The notes below the pieces were generated by a model, which had not been told where the DNA came from, did no database searches, and saw only the letters and a list, made by a program, of their open reading frames with translations. Both the position numbers and the translations under genes were made by a program. A DNA stretch of 64,000 bases from Trichostrongylus colubriformis. Its lineage: Eukaryota; Nematoda; Chromadorea; Rhabditida; Trichostrongylidae. The DNA lies in contig OZ022258.1 in the NCBI GenBank assembly GCA_963978905.1, forward strand, positions 29,206,716 to 29,270,715, read 5' to 3'. Of this stretch, positions 46,426-57,370 are shown piece after piece. Each line of letters begins with the position of its first letter. Within the stretch, counting starts at the first letter, position 1.

Positions 46426-47155
46426 ATGCGTCGTCGTCAGCTGGTGAAAAAAATGAAGACCAAAACGCAGAGTTTCTTCAACGCTTTTAAGCGTCGAAAA
46501 GCGTCAGATGACGACGAAAGTGGAAGTGAAGAGGAACGGCGGACACCGTGTTTTGCTGATGACCCACCTGCAGCAGTTACACCATCACTGCATACACCTG
46601 CTACAGTGATGCCCGTGAAAAAGGGAGAAATTAAGAGGCTGTTCAAGCCTCGAGTCAGCGGTCGACGGCATGCAGCTCCGCAACAAGCTTTGGTGACGAC
46701 GACAGTGCTACCGTCTACTAGCGGACTGCAAGGTAAGGCACTTGTGCAATGATTCAAGCGATGGTGTTCTCAAGCGACCTCCCTGTTCAGGTAGTCCCTA
46801 TGAGTTCACTGGTGAAGGTGCCAGGGATTGCCACGCACCGCAGTCCCAAGAGCAACAACGCGCTCAAAAACGCCTCAGATCTTTAATGGAGTGCGGCGCC
46901 AGCCCATCATTCACAGCTGAGAACTTTTTGCTGTGGGTCGGAAAGCAGTCGAGGACAAACCGCTGCCTTCAAGTGGACACTTCAGTCGAAATGAACAGCT
47001 ACGAAGCTTATAACAAGAGCAACTCTGTTTTGTGTCCTGAAACTGCGAAGGTAAGGAATCAGCAGTTCTCGGTTCAGACGTTCTGGGCTTGCGACTCTCC
47101 TTGCGGTAACTTAGTTACAATATGCATTCGTGCCACCTCTATAGCCCGTAGGTAA
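46426..47155 (+). CDS. two-exon gene for a basic/acidic low-complexity protein
   Basis: From the ATG at 46426 the first exon runs to 46732 (CTGCAAG|GTAAGG); the second starts at 46791 after ccctgttcag and continues to a stop at 47153-47155. Phases agree (1-1), giving 223 codons. An alternative donor (GCGAAG|GTAAGG) at about 47049 is equally good. The N-terminus is strongly basic (MRRRQLVKKMKTK), then an acidic run (DDDESGSEEE), then Pro/Ser/Arg-rich sequence; the second half is mixed, with CGASPSFTAENFLLWVGKQ. The end overlaps the tail of the convergent minus-strand frame by about 80 bp. The open frame continues upstream to 46192, so an earlier exon is possible. No family recognised. Confidence 0.55.
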
Positions 47156-48336
47156 CGTGTCAGGAAAGCACTCAGACCTGAGGCTCTCGCTAACAACGTT
47201 CCGAAATGCCTGGCAGAGATGTAACATCGTCCAAATGCTTCTTGTAAAATAGTGCGGTAACGATTATCAGCAAAAGATGGAATTATTGCTTCTTGAATAA
47301 CGTCTCTATGGACTGACATAGCGGTAAGACTGTGGGTAATTTCTTGAGCCCAGGTGGTAAGAACTGTGAAGCTAAACGACTCGTATGGCTGTACTGTAAC
47401 TAGATCTGCGAGCTGTTTGATAAGCTTAATAGCATTATCAGATGTGCGCTCAAGCAGGTTCATTGAGTTAATGATGCTCAGTATAGCTATACGGGTGTCA
47501 ACTTCTAATGTATAAGGTGCGTCATAATTGGGTGGCATATAATCAGTTTCATAGCATCGTATGAATCGAAATACTGATTGTAGTTGCATGGCGGTAAGTT
47601 CCTCGACAGTGTGCTGATTTACGAAAAACGAACTGTCGGCGGTAACTGGCGGGAGTGGAAAAACATCCGATGGTGCAGGATTTGTTTTGATCGGCGCGAA
47701 AGCAGATGGCTCATCAGATGATTTTGGTATTATTACTTGTGAACGAATGCTCTCGAATTCACGTCAGTAGTTGTCGTGCGCTTGGCGCATGGCTTTACCC
47801 ACATTACGTAAAATGCGAGAGTAATAGTCTGCCTTCTGCTTTCGTGGATCGAAGGTAAGCTCCATCGGATTTTCCTGCGGTAACTGTGAAGGTTCATCCT
47901 CCTCTATGGTCGGAGCAGCCGATGATTTACTAACGGTCGGCTCCGAACCAATAAAGGGTGAATGGATAGCCTTCTCTCTAATGACTGTGAATTGCGGTAA
48001 TTGCTGCTGAACAGCTAAAGCGATAGCGGAATCTGCCGGCTGTTCCGACTGGGGGACTGAAGCTAGCCGTGGAGATTGATTAGGAGGGACGGACTGGTCC
48101 ATCTCCTCCGGTTGAGGCTCCGCGTCCAACTCCAAAATCTGCAGTCCTGGGAACCCATCGTCCTCTTCCGCTCGCGAAGGGGCAAGCTCTTCGGAACGGT
48201 TGAAGGCTGATGGTCGGGCAGGCGACCCAACTTCGAAATCGGATGGTTCACTTACCTGGGATGGAGCTGTAGAGGGCTGGTGCGAGGTTGGCGCCGAAGT
48301 CTTGGTCTTCTTAGACTGGCGTCTTCTTTTAATCAT
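47074..48336 (-). pseudogene. long reading frame cut by one in-frame TGA
   Basis: The first part (47764-48336, 190 codons) begins MIKRRRQSKKTKT and is rich in Pro, Ser, Glu and Gln, ending in a charged helix (YYSRILRNVGKAMRQ). After the TGA at 47764-47766 the same frame stays open to 47074 (229 codons). That second part is a well-behaved helical region from about 47589 (…YMPPNYDAPYTLEVDTRIAI…). One reading is a single protein with a disordered basic N-terminus and a folded C-terminus, broken by one stop; another is two adjacent genes or stop readthrough. No introns are needed. The neighbours suggest a virus-derived block, but I do not recognise the family. Confidence 0.55.
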
Positions 48337-48344
48337 AGTAGCGT

Positions 48345-49003
48345 TAGTAGGAATTAGATAATAGCGTGAGTAATCTGAAAGACGGTAATATTGGAATGGA
48401 CCATATGCGAAAAAATAAGCGATGATAAATACAGGAATGGTGACAACAGATAAATAAGCAATGGAACGATAACGAGTGTGAGTGTATGACAGCCATCGAT
48501 CGATATGGGATATCAGCAGGGCGCGCGGGTGAACGCTGCCTGCGAATCATTCCCATTGGTATAGACAAACTGCTATATCGAAACTGCTATATCGAAACAA
48601 ACAAATATCGAAAAGCACATATAGACATTACAGATAGCCTGAAGATTCTGTGACATGATATTCTTTGCTGCTGTTAAGTGGCACCTTCTCATGTAGCCTA
48701 TAAGGCTCCGCAAAATGCTTAGTTGACCCCATATGAAATTGCAATCGATTTTCTTTGGTTTCGTGACTCGCCGCTTTCCGATTTTCCAAACCCTGACAGC
48801 CAACATTCTGAGAGAAATGTCTGCATCGTAGGCTGTCCGTAATAATCAACCATGAATATTTCAATAGGATAGTTGACATTGGTTTCAGATTTCGAGTATG
48901 TAATAACAAGAGCTTTTATTCATGGAGGACGGTTCATCCACTGAATCGACTTGTGCACTTGAATCAACCATGTGGGATGTACCATAGGAATGCCATTAAA
49001 GGC
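48345..49003. other. unassigned DNA with coding-like relic
   Basis: The minus strand 48628-48909 is open and reads like a real but unidentified protein (…CRHFSQNVGCQGLENRK…); a second frame over the same bases is also open. Frame changes would be needed to connect it to anything. It may belong to the same relic block as 43.8-48.3 kb. Confidence 0.3.
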
Positions 49004-49150
49004 AGTGATAGGGGTAATTCGGGCAATGAGAACTCCTGAACTGCGTCATGCAGATGAAAACTAGGGGTCAAAGAAGTATGTCTGTGTGTGTGGCGCAGTT
49101 TCCAATAAGGAAGGCTCACGGGCTTTATAAAAGCCATCTTCTTCAATAGC
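49004..49150 (-). repeat. MITE family C, truncated copy
   Basis: It starts ttaaaggcagtgataggggtaattcggg, with later boxes aactaggggtcaaagaag, tgtgtgtggcgcagttt and cgggctttataaaagcc. These match, in order, 60300-60400 read in reverse. This explains part of the open frame at 49061-49345. Confidence 0.6.
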
Positions 49151-49524
49151 CGTGCAGTTCAAATTGAAACAGGGAATCATCAAATCAATGCTGAGGTTCG
49201 TAGAAAGTAAAACATAGATGAATTTCGCAATGTTGCTAGTACTGTATTCCAGTATATGAAGCTCATAGAAGAGAGTGGAATAAATGTTAATCCTGTGTGT
49301 CACGCTCCAAATCAAAACAAACTGCGGCGAGTCATTTTCAAACATGTGACCAACTTTGAATATCTAATTTTGCTTTTGGTATAGGGAAGATGTTATCAAG
49401 TATGCTTCGCTGGACAGTGTAATCCAGATGTTATCTTGGCATCCATGTATCTTATCTCTGTTCTCACAACCAGTATACCTATACATTACACGTATCTTTC
49501 TCGACTACAGGTGAGGTTCATTCC

Positions 49525-49570
49525 ATGATAAAGCTATTGCCTGTGTTGGCGTTGGCCTGTGCGTCTCAAG
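49525..49570 (+). CDS. signal-peptide exon, copy 1
   Basis: ATG at 49525 opens MIKLLPVLALACASQ, a short classic secretion signal, and ends CTCAAG|GTACGT in phase 1. An ag directly upstream (ctacag|gtgagg) suggests a trans- or cis-splice acceptor before the ATG. Copy 1 differs from the others in its second codon (ATA for ATG). The phase fits the exons at 54729, 58791 and 59752. Confidence 0.6.
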
Positions 49571-50151
49571 GTACGTTTCTCGTGCAGGGCTCCAGAGGTC
49601 TTAGCAGAAGTGTTTCAGCGGATGGTGCGCAAGACTTTTCGACTCATTAGGTACCCTTCGTTGCATAGCCGTCGTATATCCTCTGTGGAATTGAATGCAG
49701 CCTTCAAGATTCGACAATTTCACCTCCCGGAAAGTTGCTGCTGCTTTCCACTTCTCTTCCCTTGTTGCATAGGACCATTTTTCAGTAGAAATCATAGATT
49801 ATGTCAGGAGACAGATCCATCTTCTTCGAATTTTTCTGTTGCTGGGTCCCAAAGCTTTGAAATCCCTTACTTGTCCCCTTTCGTACTCAAATAAATGTGT
49901 TCCGAGTGATATAGCACTGTGGAACAAGTCTCAGAAGAAAAGCGTAGGCATCTTAGAGAAGCCGTGCATGGAAAAATGAGTTTCACTGTAATCCATATGC
50001 TTCTGGTATAGGGAAGATGTTATCAAGTATGCTTCGCTGGTCAGAGAAATCCAGATGTTATCTTGGCATCCATGTATCTTATCTCTGTTCTCACAACCAG
50101 TATACCTATACATTACACGTATCTTTCTCAACTACAGGTGAGGTTCATTCC

Positions 50152-50197
50152 ATGATGAAGCTATTGCCTGTGTTGGCGTTGGCCTGTGCGTCTCAAG
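50152..50197 (+). CDS. signal-peptide exon, copy 2
   Basis: Same as copy 1, with two consecutive ATGs (MMKLLPVLALACASQ) and the same CTCAAG|GTACGT donor in phase 1. The upstream ctacag|gtgagg is conserved. Confidence 0.6.
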
Positions 50198-50778
50198 GTA
50201 CGTTTCTCGTGCAGGGCTCCAGAGGTCTTAGCAGAAGTGTTTCAGCGGATGTTGCGCAGGACTTTTCGACTCATTAGGTACCCTTCGTTGCATAGCCGTC
50301 GTACATCCTCTGTGGAATCGAATGCAGCCTTCAAGATTCGACACTTTCACCTCCCGGAGAGTTGCTGCTGCTTTCCACTTCTCTTCGCTTGTTGCATAGG
50401 ACGATTTTGCAGTAGAAATCATAGATTATGTTAGGAGACAGATCCATCTTCTTTGAATTTTTCTATTGCTGGGTCCCAAAGCTTTGAAATCCCTTACTTG
50501 TCCCCTTTCGTACTCAAATAACTGTGTTCCGAGTGATATAGCACTGTGGAACAAGTCTCAGAAGAAAAGCGTAGGCATCTTAGAGAAGCCGTGCATGGAA
50601 AAATGAGTTTCACTGTAATCCATATGCTTCTGGTATAGGGAAGATGTTATCAAGTATGCTTCGCTGGTCAGAGAAATCCAGATGTTATCTTGGCATCCAT
50701 GTATCTTATCTCTGTTCTCACAACCAGTATACCTATACATTACACGTATCTTTCTCAACTACAGGTGAGGTTCATTCC

Positions 50779-50824
50779 ATGATGAAGCTATTGCCTGTGT
50801 TGGCGTTGGCCTGTGCGTCTCAAG
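50779..50824 (+). CDS. signal-peptide exon, copy 3
   Basis: Identical in sequence to copy 2. It is the copy nearest the downstream exons and so the simplest first exon for the cysteine-rich gene ending at 60717. Whether all three copies are used as alternative first exons, or whether copies 1 and 2 are inactive, cannot be read from the sequence. Confidence 0.6.
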
Positions 50825-51424
50825 GTACGTTTCTCGTGCAGGGCTCCAGAGGTCTTAGCAGAAGTGTTTCAGCGGATGTTGCGCAGGACTTTTCGACTCA
50901 TTAGGTACCCTTCGTTGCATAGCCGTCGTACATCCTCTGTGGAATCGAATGCAGCCTTCAAGATTCGACACTTTCACCTCCCGGAGAGTTGCTGCTGCTT
51001 TCCACTTCTCTTCCCTTGTTGCATAGGACCATTTTGCAGTAGAAATCATAGATTATGTTAGGAGACAGATCCATCTTCTTTGAATTTTTCTATTGCTGGG
51101 TCTCAAAGCTTGGAAATCCCTTACTTGTTCCGTCTCGTACTTGGATTACTATGTTCCGAGTGATATAGCACTGTGAAACAAGTTTTAGAAGAAAAACATA
51201 AGCATCTTAAAGACAACATCAGGGGTAATGCGGTGAAGAAATCCCTACAAGAAATCACTCACATGGTAGTCCTGGGCCTAAGGAGGCTACCTGTCGCAAA
51301 ATCCCGGTGAAAAAGCTTCCCTCCGAGCTGTAAAAACGCTACAAAACCCCGCAACCGCACATCTGTTCCGCCTTCTGATAGGTCGATCCCGCCTCCGGAT
51401 AACGTAATTCCCGATTAATTAGGG

Positions 51425-51760
51425 TGGAAGCGGCCAAGGAAATGCGGCAAGAGTGAAGGTTTTGCGGAGCGCTTTCGCAGTTTTAGCTTGAAGCTCACTC
51501 CCAAAAATAGATGCTGTCGTATTTCCGAACATTCCCTTGTGTTTACTTGGCAACATGCCTGTGGAAAAGTAGATCGAACTACCCTCCTCTTGACGGACAG
51601 GTCGTCCGCATCGAGAATCATTAGTGGGAAGGGGATCCTATTTCTCGGGTTTTTGGCCAATTCCATCCGTAGGTTCTTCACTGTCCTGTTAGTAGGCATC
51701 TCTACTTTCACATTCACTACTTCTTTTATTTTCGTTCGACTTTCCCCTAATGCAGCCTCT
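51425..51760 (-). mobile_element. MITE family C copy, reversed
   Basis: Boxes attcccttgtgtttacttggcaac, ttgacggacaggtcgtccgc, tcgagaatca and cctatttctcgggtt occur in the same order at 58330-58645. The reverse of the same boxes is seen at 3540-3830 and 62800-63000. Confidence 0.65.
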
Positions 51761-51973
51761 AAAGAAGCCTGCATGGAAAAATGAGTTTCACTGTTACCCA
51801 TGTATTCATGTTGCATTTTCTTAATAATCTCCACATGCAAATCTTAACACGAAAATGAGAGAATTCGGTTAAAATACAGGTCCTCAACGTCGTGGTCGAT
51901 TGGCGAGGCCTCAGAGTATATGCCTGCCTCATGGTCCGCCGAGGTCAGAGGCTCTTAACAGAAGTAACAAAAA

Positions 51974-52204
51974 GTGGGTGTATGTCGTTAGGGCAGAAAA
52001 ATCGCTTTGCGGCAATCGGTGTGCGACGTGATAGGGCGAGCTGTGCGCGCAGTATTGGAAGGGTCCTAAAGCGATGGCGGTGCTCTACGCCTCAATCCAG
52101 GCGTAATCGCTTCAGGACTCAATTAATACGCGCATAGCTCGTACAATTCCGTCGCGCGCCAAAGGCGGTCACGCGATTTTTCTGTCCTAATGACACACAC
52201 CCAC
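51974..52204. mobile_element. 231-bp MITE with GTGGGTGT ends
   Basis: The left end gtgggtgtatgtcgttaggg and the right end cctaatgacacacacccac are inverted copies that extend inward through cagaaaaatcgc / gcgatttttctg, about 32 bp in total. The starting motif gggtgtatgtcgtt also begins the element near 60868. Confidence 0.8.
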
Positions 52205-52239
52205 AGAAAGTTACCGAAACGGTCCCTCTCTAAGCCCCC

Positions 52240-52460
52240 GAACACGCACAACAGAAAGTTATGGAAACAGTTCCACTCTTAGCCTCCGACCACCGCGGAC
52301 GACGAGGAGGTCGTTTGCTCTGAGGCCGCGCCCCTTCGGAGCTGTGTCATAGCCAGACTCTAATATTTTTGCATGGAACTTTCCATGCAAACTTTATTAA
52401 GCAATTACAGCCTAATTATATGGGTAACAGAAAAGCTCATTTTTCCACGCACGATTCCTT
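52240..52460. repeat. MITE family 5, right half
   Basis: The order ctctgaggccgcgcccc…tatgggtaacagaaaagctcatttttccacg matches the right half of 37045-37446. The left half is absent or too diverged to see. Confidence 0.6.
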
Positions 52461-52612
52461 TAACTTTACAATTTCCTTTTGCTGGAAGCAATGCAGAAAA
52501 GCTCAATGAGCTTATACTTCCGAAACACCGTGATTTTTGCATAAAAGCAAATGAAAACCTGTCGATCTTCAGTGTGTTTGATCGCGGAAGTCATCACGTA
52601 TTATTGGTTAAA

Positions 52613-52808
52613 AGTAGTTGGGCTGTCTCACAGCACTGCCCGAATAACAAAATAGAATTATGTAATGGGGAAACGGTCGATATTGACTTTTTGCTGAGGA
52701 GCTACTTTCTACATATTGGTGGTGGTTATCAACCCGTATCGAAGGAATCCATATCGCGCGGTTCCACACTGTGATAAGCGCAGTACTGAGCGCTACCACA
52801 ACTGGTAT
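52613..52808. mobile_element. MITE family 2-related element
   Basis: It starts agtagttgggctgtctcaca and ends gcgcagtactgagcgctac… aactggt, imperfect inverted ends. It shares agaattatgta and tatcgaaggaatccatatcgcg with 33413-33627. Confidence 0.7.
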
Positions 52809-53599
52809 CTCTGGAAATACCTACCACAATTTGGAATTCCATGTAGTTTAGCAGTAAAACATGCCGTTGCTACTGAAATTGGAGTACAAAGGATGATCAC
52901 TTGCTGAGCTCTTTGTGCTTGAGCTATTGGGTAACGATAGTCCGGCCATTTACTATTGCGTATCGCACTGGATAGAGGCCACCACTTTTCAGATGATTTA
53001 ACGGTCGATATCTTTTCTTACAATGATATCGACGATAGTTTTGGATTCGATGCATCAATTGGCAGCAATCAGTCCTCTTGACGAGCACCTAATTCTTACG
53101 TTTTGACGGTAGATCCATATGCCAGTTATCAATGCTCATCGTTTTTGTAAACATGCACCACTGTTCGCTCTTTTACTCAGTCTAGCGGTCGATACCCTGT
53201 ATTGATACTGTTACCACATGAGAGAACAAATCACTTGTTTTGCTATCACAGATTCAGCGTGTCTTGACATCCATGAAGATCGCAGTATCAAAAGGCATGT
53301 ACCATTACCTCGAACACTAAGCAATTTGGTGGTCGATACATGTGTAGCTGATATCAGAATATAAATAGAGTATGTGCACCAATGACACTGAGCATCAGAC
53401 ACATTCACTACGGCGGTCGTATAGTAGTTGAAAACGGTGTACCTGAATTTTTTTGTCCCATCCACTTCCTAATGGCTCTTATCAGCCCTGTAAGCCGTTA
53501 TCAGTTTCGAAGAGTAACCGTCAAAAAACCCGTACCCTGCAATACCTGTGAGCGTGAACATTCCACACTTAGCCAAAAGGGCGAAACAAATTCCGCTGT

Positions 53600-54535
53600 G
53601 GTAGCCTTTTGACGCTCGGATCTTATCAATCTTTACCAATTTGTATCACCCACCAATAATGTCCCCGTCTTACCCCTCAAACTACCTAAGAGTGTCGGCC
53701 CTCTAGGATGATTTCAAAGAGAAGCAGATTTGGCGACATTAAGTTTGACGCTCCTTTTTGAATCTCATCAAAATTTATCAATTTAAAGGAACCGGAAGGG
53801 GGTCCGAGACAAGAGAAACATACAAAGAAATGAGCATTTCGTAACGAACGCAGAAGGTTAGAAGCGATAATCGGTGGAAAAACCCGAACTCAAAAGTGCA
53901 TCGCTGCGGTGTGTATTCGCGCCTCATTCGCATCATCGCACTGGCGTTCCGAGTTGTCCGCTGTAGGAGACGGCCGTGGGCCAACTTTAGTTGTAGCACC
54001 TGACTCCCAGCGCAGTGGAGTGGCCATTCCCAACTACATTAACATTCATGTAAGTACATCTAGAAACAATATAAGAAAGAACAAAGGAGAAGGTAGAAGG
54101 AATGAACAACTTTATAATGGAAACATCTTCTCTTGGCACCATGTCAAGGCGTCAAATTGGCGAGTTTGTGCAATGGCGGTCACTTGAACTCGTCCACACT
54201 ACGTCTGTTCTACCGTAAGCCAAGATTACTCCCTTATGGTGTCTTTAACACCCACCATTGATGTTGCCGTCCCACTCCAAAACACCTATGAGAGTTGGCG
54301 CCCTATAATCGAGCTGAAAGACGAAACGGATTCGGCAGCATTCGCCTTTTGAGGCTCCTTGTCAGCCCTTGTCAGCTGTCATCACTTTCGGTCAACCAAT
54401 GCTAAGGCCCCTTACCACCCTTTATACTCATTTGCAAAAGTCAGGGTCCCAGCTTCGCTGCGTCAATGAATTTCCGCTCAAACACACACACACTAACAAA
54501 CATACTAAGCCGATTATACATAGCAGGATAGATGA
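53600..54535 (-). repeat. repeat family A, reversed copy
   Basis: The right end reads (reversed) tcctgctatgtataatcggc followed by TGTGTGTG; the body has the tcacccaccaataatgtccccgt and cacccaccattgatgttgccgt boxes, the reverse of the gggacattgatggtgggtga boxes at 36500-36650. It lies between the tandem signal-peptide exons and the exon at 54729. Confidence 0.6.
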
Positions 54536-54728
54536 AAATAAGGTGAACCTATACGTATTTTTGGGACACACTGTACTCAAGTTCGAGCATTCGTATTCGG
54601 TAATCAAGTTGCATAATAGTTTTTGAAGTTCGGCGAACCACCACCACACTCACTGAGCCGAAACAAAGCACGTGTGTTTGACACAAAAACCATTTACAAG
54701 ATATGTCCCGTGGTACAAAATTTTGCAG

Positions 54729-54812
54729 GAACTGAACTGAAGAAATCAAAGACCAAAGATCCCGGAGAGTGCAAAGATCCAGTTCACCTCGGAGGATACT
54801 GCGACGGCCAAG
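54729..54812 (+). CDS. exon of a secreted cysteine-containing protein
   Basis: After aaattttgcag the frame starts in phase 1 and reads …KDPGECKDPVHLGGYCDGQ. A donor at CCAAG|GTGACC (54812) ends it in phase 1, matching the start of 58791 or 59752; a second possible donor at 54829 (AAGG|GTTAGT) ends in phase 0. The phase-1 start fits the signal-peptide exons. Two cysteines with DP and GG between them recall nematode secreted cysteine-rich domains, but no family is assigned. Confidence 0.5.
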
Positions 54813-54989
54813 GTGACCCTGGAATAAGGGTTAGTCTTTCTCCATGGAAACGTTCGGTTCGCAATACCATCAACATCAGTAATGCCCATTACTGATAGGT
54901 ATTGCTTCCACTTTTGCTCTGAGCGGGAAAGGAATGCTCATCGGGTTTGTTAGAAGACGCCAGTCCTACTATTGTTCAAGGGTTTATTG

Positions 54990-56480
54990 GAGAGTAAAGA
55001 TGAGGTACATGTGTCCTCACTAGGAAATGCGCTACTACAAAAGCTCAAATTTGTATTCTTTCATTTTTCTTACGGGTATTATCTCAAGGACCCGTAGGAA
55101 GAGCGTAACACGAGAAATCCGAATTGGGAATCAAACGGTGCTTGTCCGCTAGAATTAATGGCAAGCGCGAAGCCCATCGGAAGTGAGACTGCACATTTGA
55201 TTAGCTTCCTTTTGAGGAGAGAAAATGTTTGACGGTAGCTGCAATCAATCAAGCTCTTTCTTTTTGACTGAAGAGAATGTGATGACCATCTATCAGTTGT
55301 TCATTCGTGAAGCGTATCAGCTCTTGATCGCTGACCACAACGTTTTAAACGTTAGCGACAGTCTTTTGAACAGCACTTCAACGCTACATCTTAAGAGACA
55401 GAGAAGCTGTGAGCTGACGAAAGAGTTAGCCGCCGTTCTGGTGCCCTTGCCATTGTCGAGAAATTTCAGTGGGTGAAAAATACACTTTTAAGGGCGATTT
55501 TGGTATAATTGTGGAATATAAAACTCAAGATGCTCAGTGGTGCAACAACAGAGAAACGGCATGAAACGGTCAAAAACCAAAAAGTGAATCCACCCTTCCC
55601 ATGACGGACAGCATGCTTTCGCCCTCTGTGCATCACTGAGGAGTGATGCAGATAGCCAGAGGCAAAGCCATTCAGCCGTAGACGTTGCCCTCTCCCATTC
55701 AAACTCGTCCTTGAGCAGCGACGCAGCAGAAAATGCAGTGCACCGAGCACGCGATGAAGGTTCTGTACACACTTTTAGCGCGAATTTCGTCACATACTAT
55801 CTCTTTGACTCTCAAATTCATTTACAGAACCGTAACATCCTAGTCCTCGTTTTCTTCTTTACCCCAAACAATGCCTTGAAAAGTGCAGAGCACCTGAAGT
55901 GGAATAACGTGAGCTCGGGATCACAAGATGCAGAAGCGTCAAACTCGATATGCCGCTATGATGCTTTCACGGTTCCACTTTTTCTCAAACTCCTTTCACC
56001 ATATGGTGGTAGAAAAGTGTGTGGAAGGCAATCGTAATGTAGCGCTCGCATCTGGTTTGAAGACACAGCTTACGACAACATCAGAGAGACCATCCCACAA
56101 CGAAAGCCTGGGCCATCATCGCTGTGCGAGAGTGAATGCTTAACGCGTAATGAACCCATAAATAAGATGGCGGCCACCGTCTCAAGATGGCCCATACCCA
56201 TCTTCGATTCAACCAGCAGGCAACCGGTGGCTTTTACGTGTAAGAGAGGCATGATATCGACTGCGATAAGGAATGATTGGAAAAACCCTCATTGTAAGAA
56301 CAATCTTATCGGATGATATTATCAGGTCCAAATGCTTGGTTTTAAGCTGCAAACTCGTCGAAACCAAAAGTCTGGAACTTTTTATTTTGGAGGATTTTGG
56401 AAAATCCTTGATTTTTTTTCTTTACGCTTGTTCAGCACTCTCAAAGCCTTTATGGAGCGCGACGAGGGGCAGAAAAGAAC
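54990..56480. other. unassigned DNA
   Basis: The plus-strand open stretch 55225-55476 (83 codons, …ENVMTIYQLFIREAYQLL…) looks moderately coding but has no recognised domain. The segment 55480-55750 begins like MITE family C (ttttaagggcgattttgg…caaaaaccaaaaagtg). No splice-supported gene was found. Confidence 0.3.
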
Positions 56481-56489
56481 GTGAAGTAG

Positions 56490-57370
56490 GCCTTTAAGGA
56501 TACTGAAAGGGGTGAATTTCAGTAGAGGAAAAACGAGATGAAAAGGTAAAAACCCGAGAAATAGAAACCCGAAAACCCCTTCTCACTCCCTCTTTTTCGC
56601 TGATCTCTAGATCACTAGCCTTTGTGGTAGATTGCAGACGGGCGACAAGCAAAACCGGCAGGCGTGAAAGTTATCTCGCTCTCTCCGGCAACTCCCTCGG
56701 CGGATGAACGACCGTAAGAATCGCATCGAGCGCATCGAGTCGAGTGCTGCGGGGTCGTGATAAGACCCCGAGCCGCGCTTTTTTAGTTCAAGTTTCGCCA
56801 CATATCACTTCTTCTGGAAAAAAATTATGTACTTCGATAGCTTAGGACGAGCGATTATGCTCCACTCTGTAGGGACAGGTATTCGATTTCTTTACAGCTT
56901 CCCATTCTCGCTTTTGTTCGGCAGCGCTTGTCAAATGTTGTCAAAAGGAAGCTGAGTTGAATTCCCTGTTTCGACGGAACTCGAACCAGCACTTTATGCT
57001 TTCCAGACCAATTCCCATAACTCTGAGACCCATGCACGTTTAAAGATACCGGGAGGAGTAAATTTGGCAAACTGTGGGATTACGAAAGTAGAGGTGCCCA
57101 GCAATGTACTAGTAGAGAAAGAACGACATAAAACTGCGAAAAAACCGAGCAATAGGAACCCGAAAGTCCACGTTCTCTCTCGTTCTCTGCCTCACTAGCC
57201 GGACTGGACTGAAGGCAGGCCAGAGTCTGAACCAGCCGGCCGCGATCGTTGTCCCACCCCTCCACGGCGACTCCTCCGGCCGCATAACCGCATAACGGCA
57301 TGCGGAGCTGCGAGGTCGCCATAAGACCCCTAGCCGCGTTTTTTTAAGCAATTTTCGCCATATATGACCT
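56490..57370. repeat. two tandem copies of a MITE family C variant
   Basis: Copy one (about 56490-56830) and copy two (about 57035-57370) share cccgagaaatagaaacccgaaa / ccgagcaataggaacccgaaag (read in part), cctcgg-cgg and gtcgtgataagaccccgagccgcg / gtcgccataagacccctagccgcg, then ttcgccatatat-acttcttctg. They are diverged but clearly parallel. Confidence 0.6.

Larger units (their letters stand above)
49373..51215 (+). repeat. 627-bp unit in three tandem copies
   Basis: Units start at about 49373, 50000 and 50627 (exact spacing 627 bp for all landmarks). Units 2 and 3 are almost identical; unit 1 is somewhat more diverged, and unit 3 diverges after about 51100. Each unit carries a putative promoter region, a short ATG exon coding for a signal peptide, a splice donor and about 400 bp of non-coding sequence. 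At the internal unit junctions lies a copy of gtgcatggaaaaatgagttt, an end motif also seen in MITE family 5. Confidence 0.95.

Noticed and set aside
43778..48336. A complete Maverick/Polinton or complete virus genome
   Set aside because: No polymerase B, integrase, packaging ATPase, protease or RNA polymerase sequence and no long terminal repeats were seen around the block.
49061..49345. Minus-strand 94-codon frame as part of a viral glycoprotein
   Set aside because: Its downstream half coincides with a truncated family C MITE (49004-49150), so the frame is at least partly repeat-derived.
49559..51061. Repeated 82- to 111-codon open stretches over the tandem units (both strands)
   Set aside because: They start inside the signal-peptide exon in another frame and run through the intron; they recur only because the DNA is repeated.
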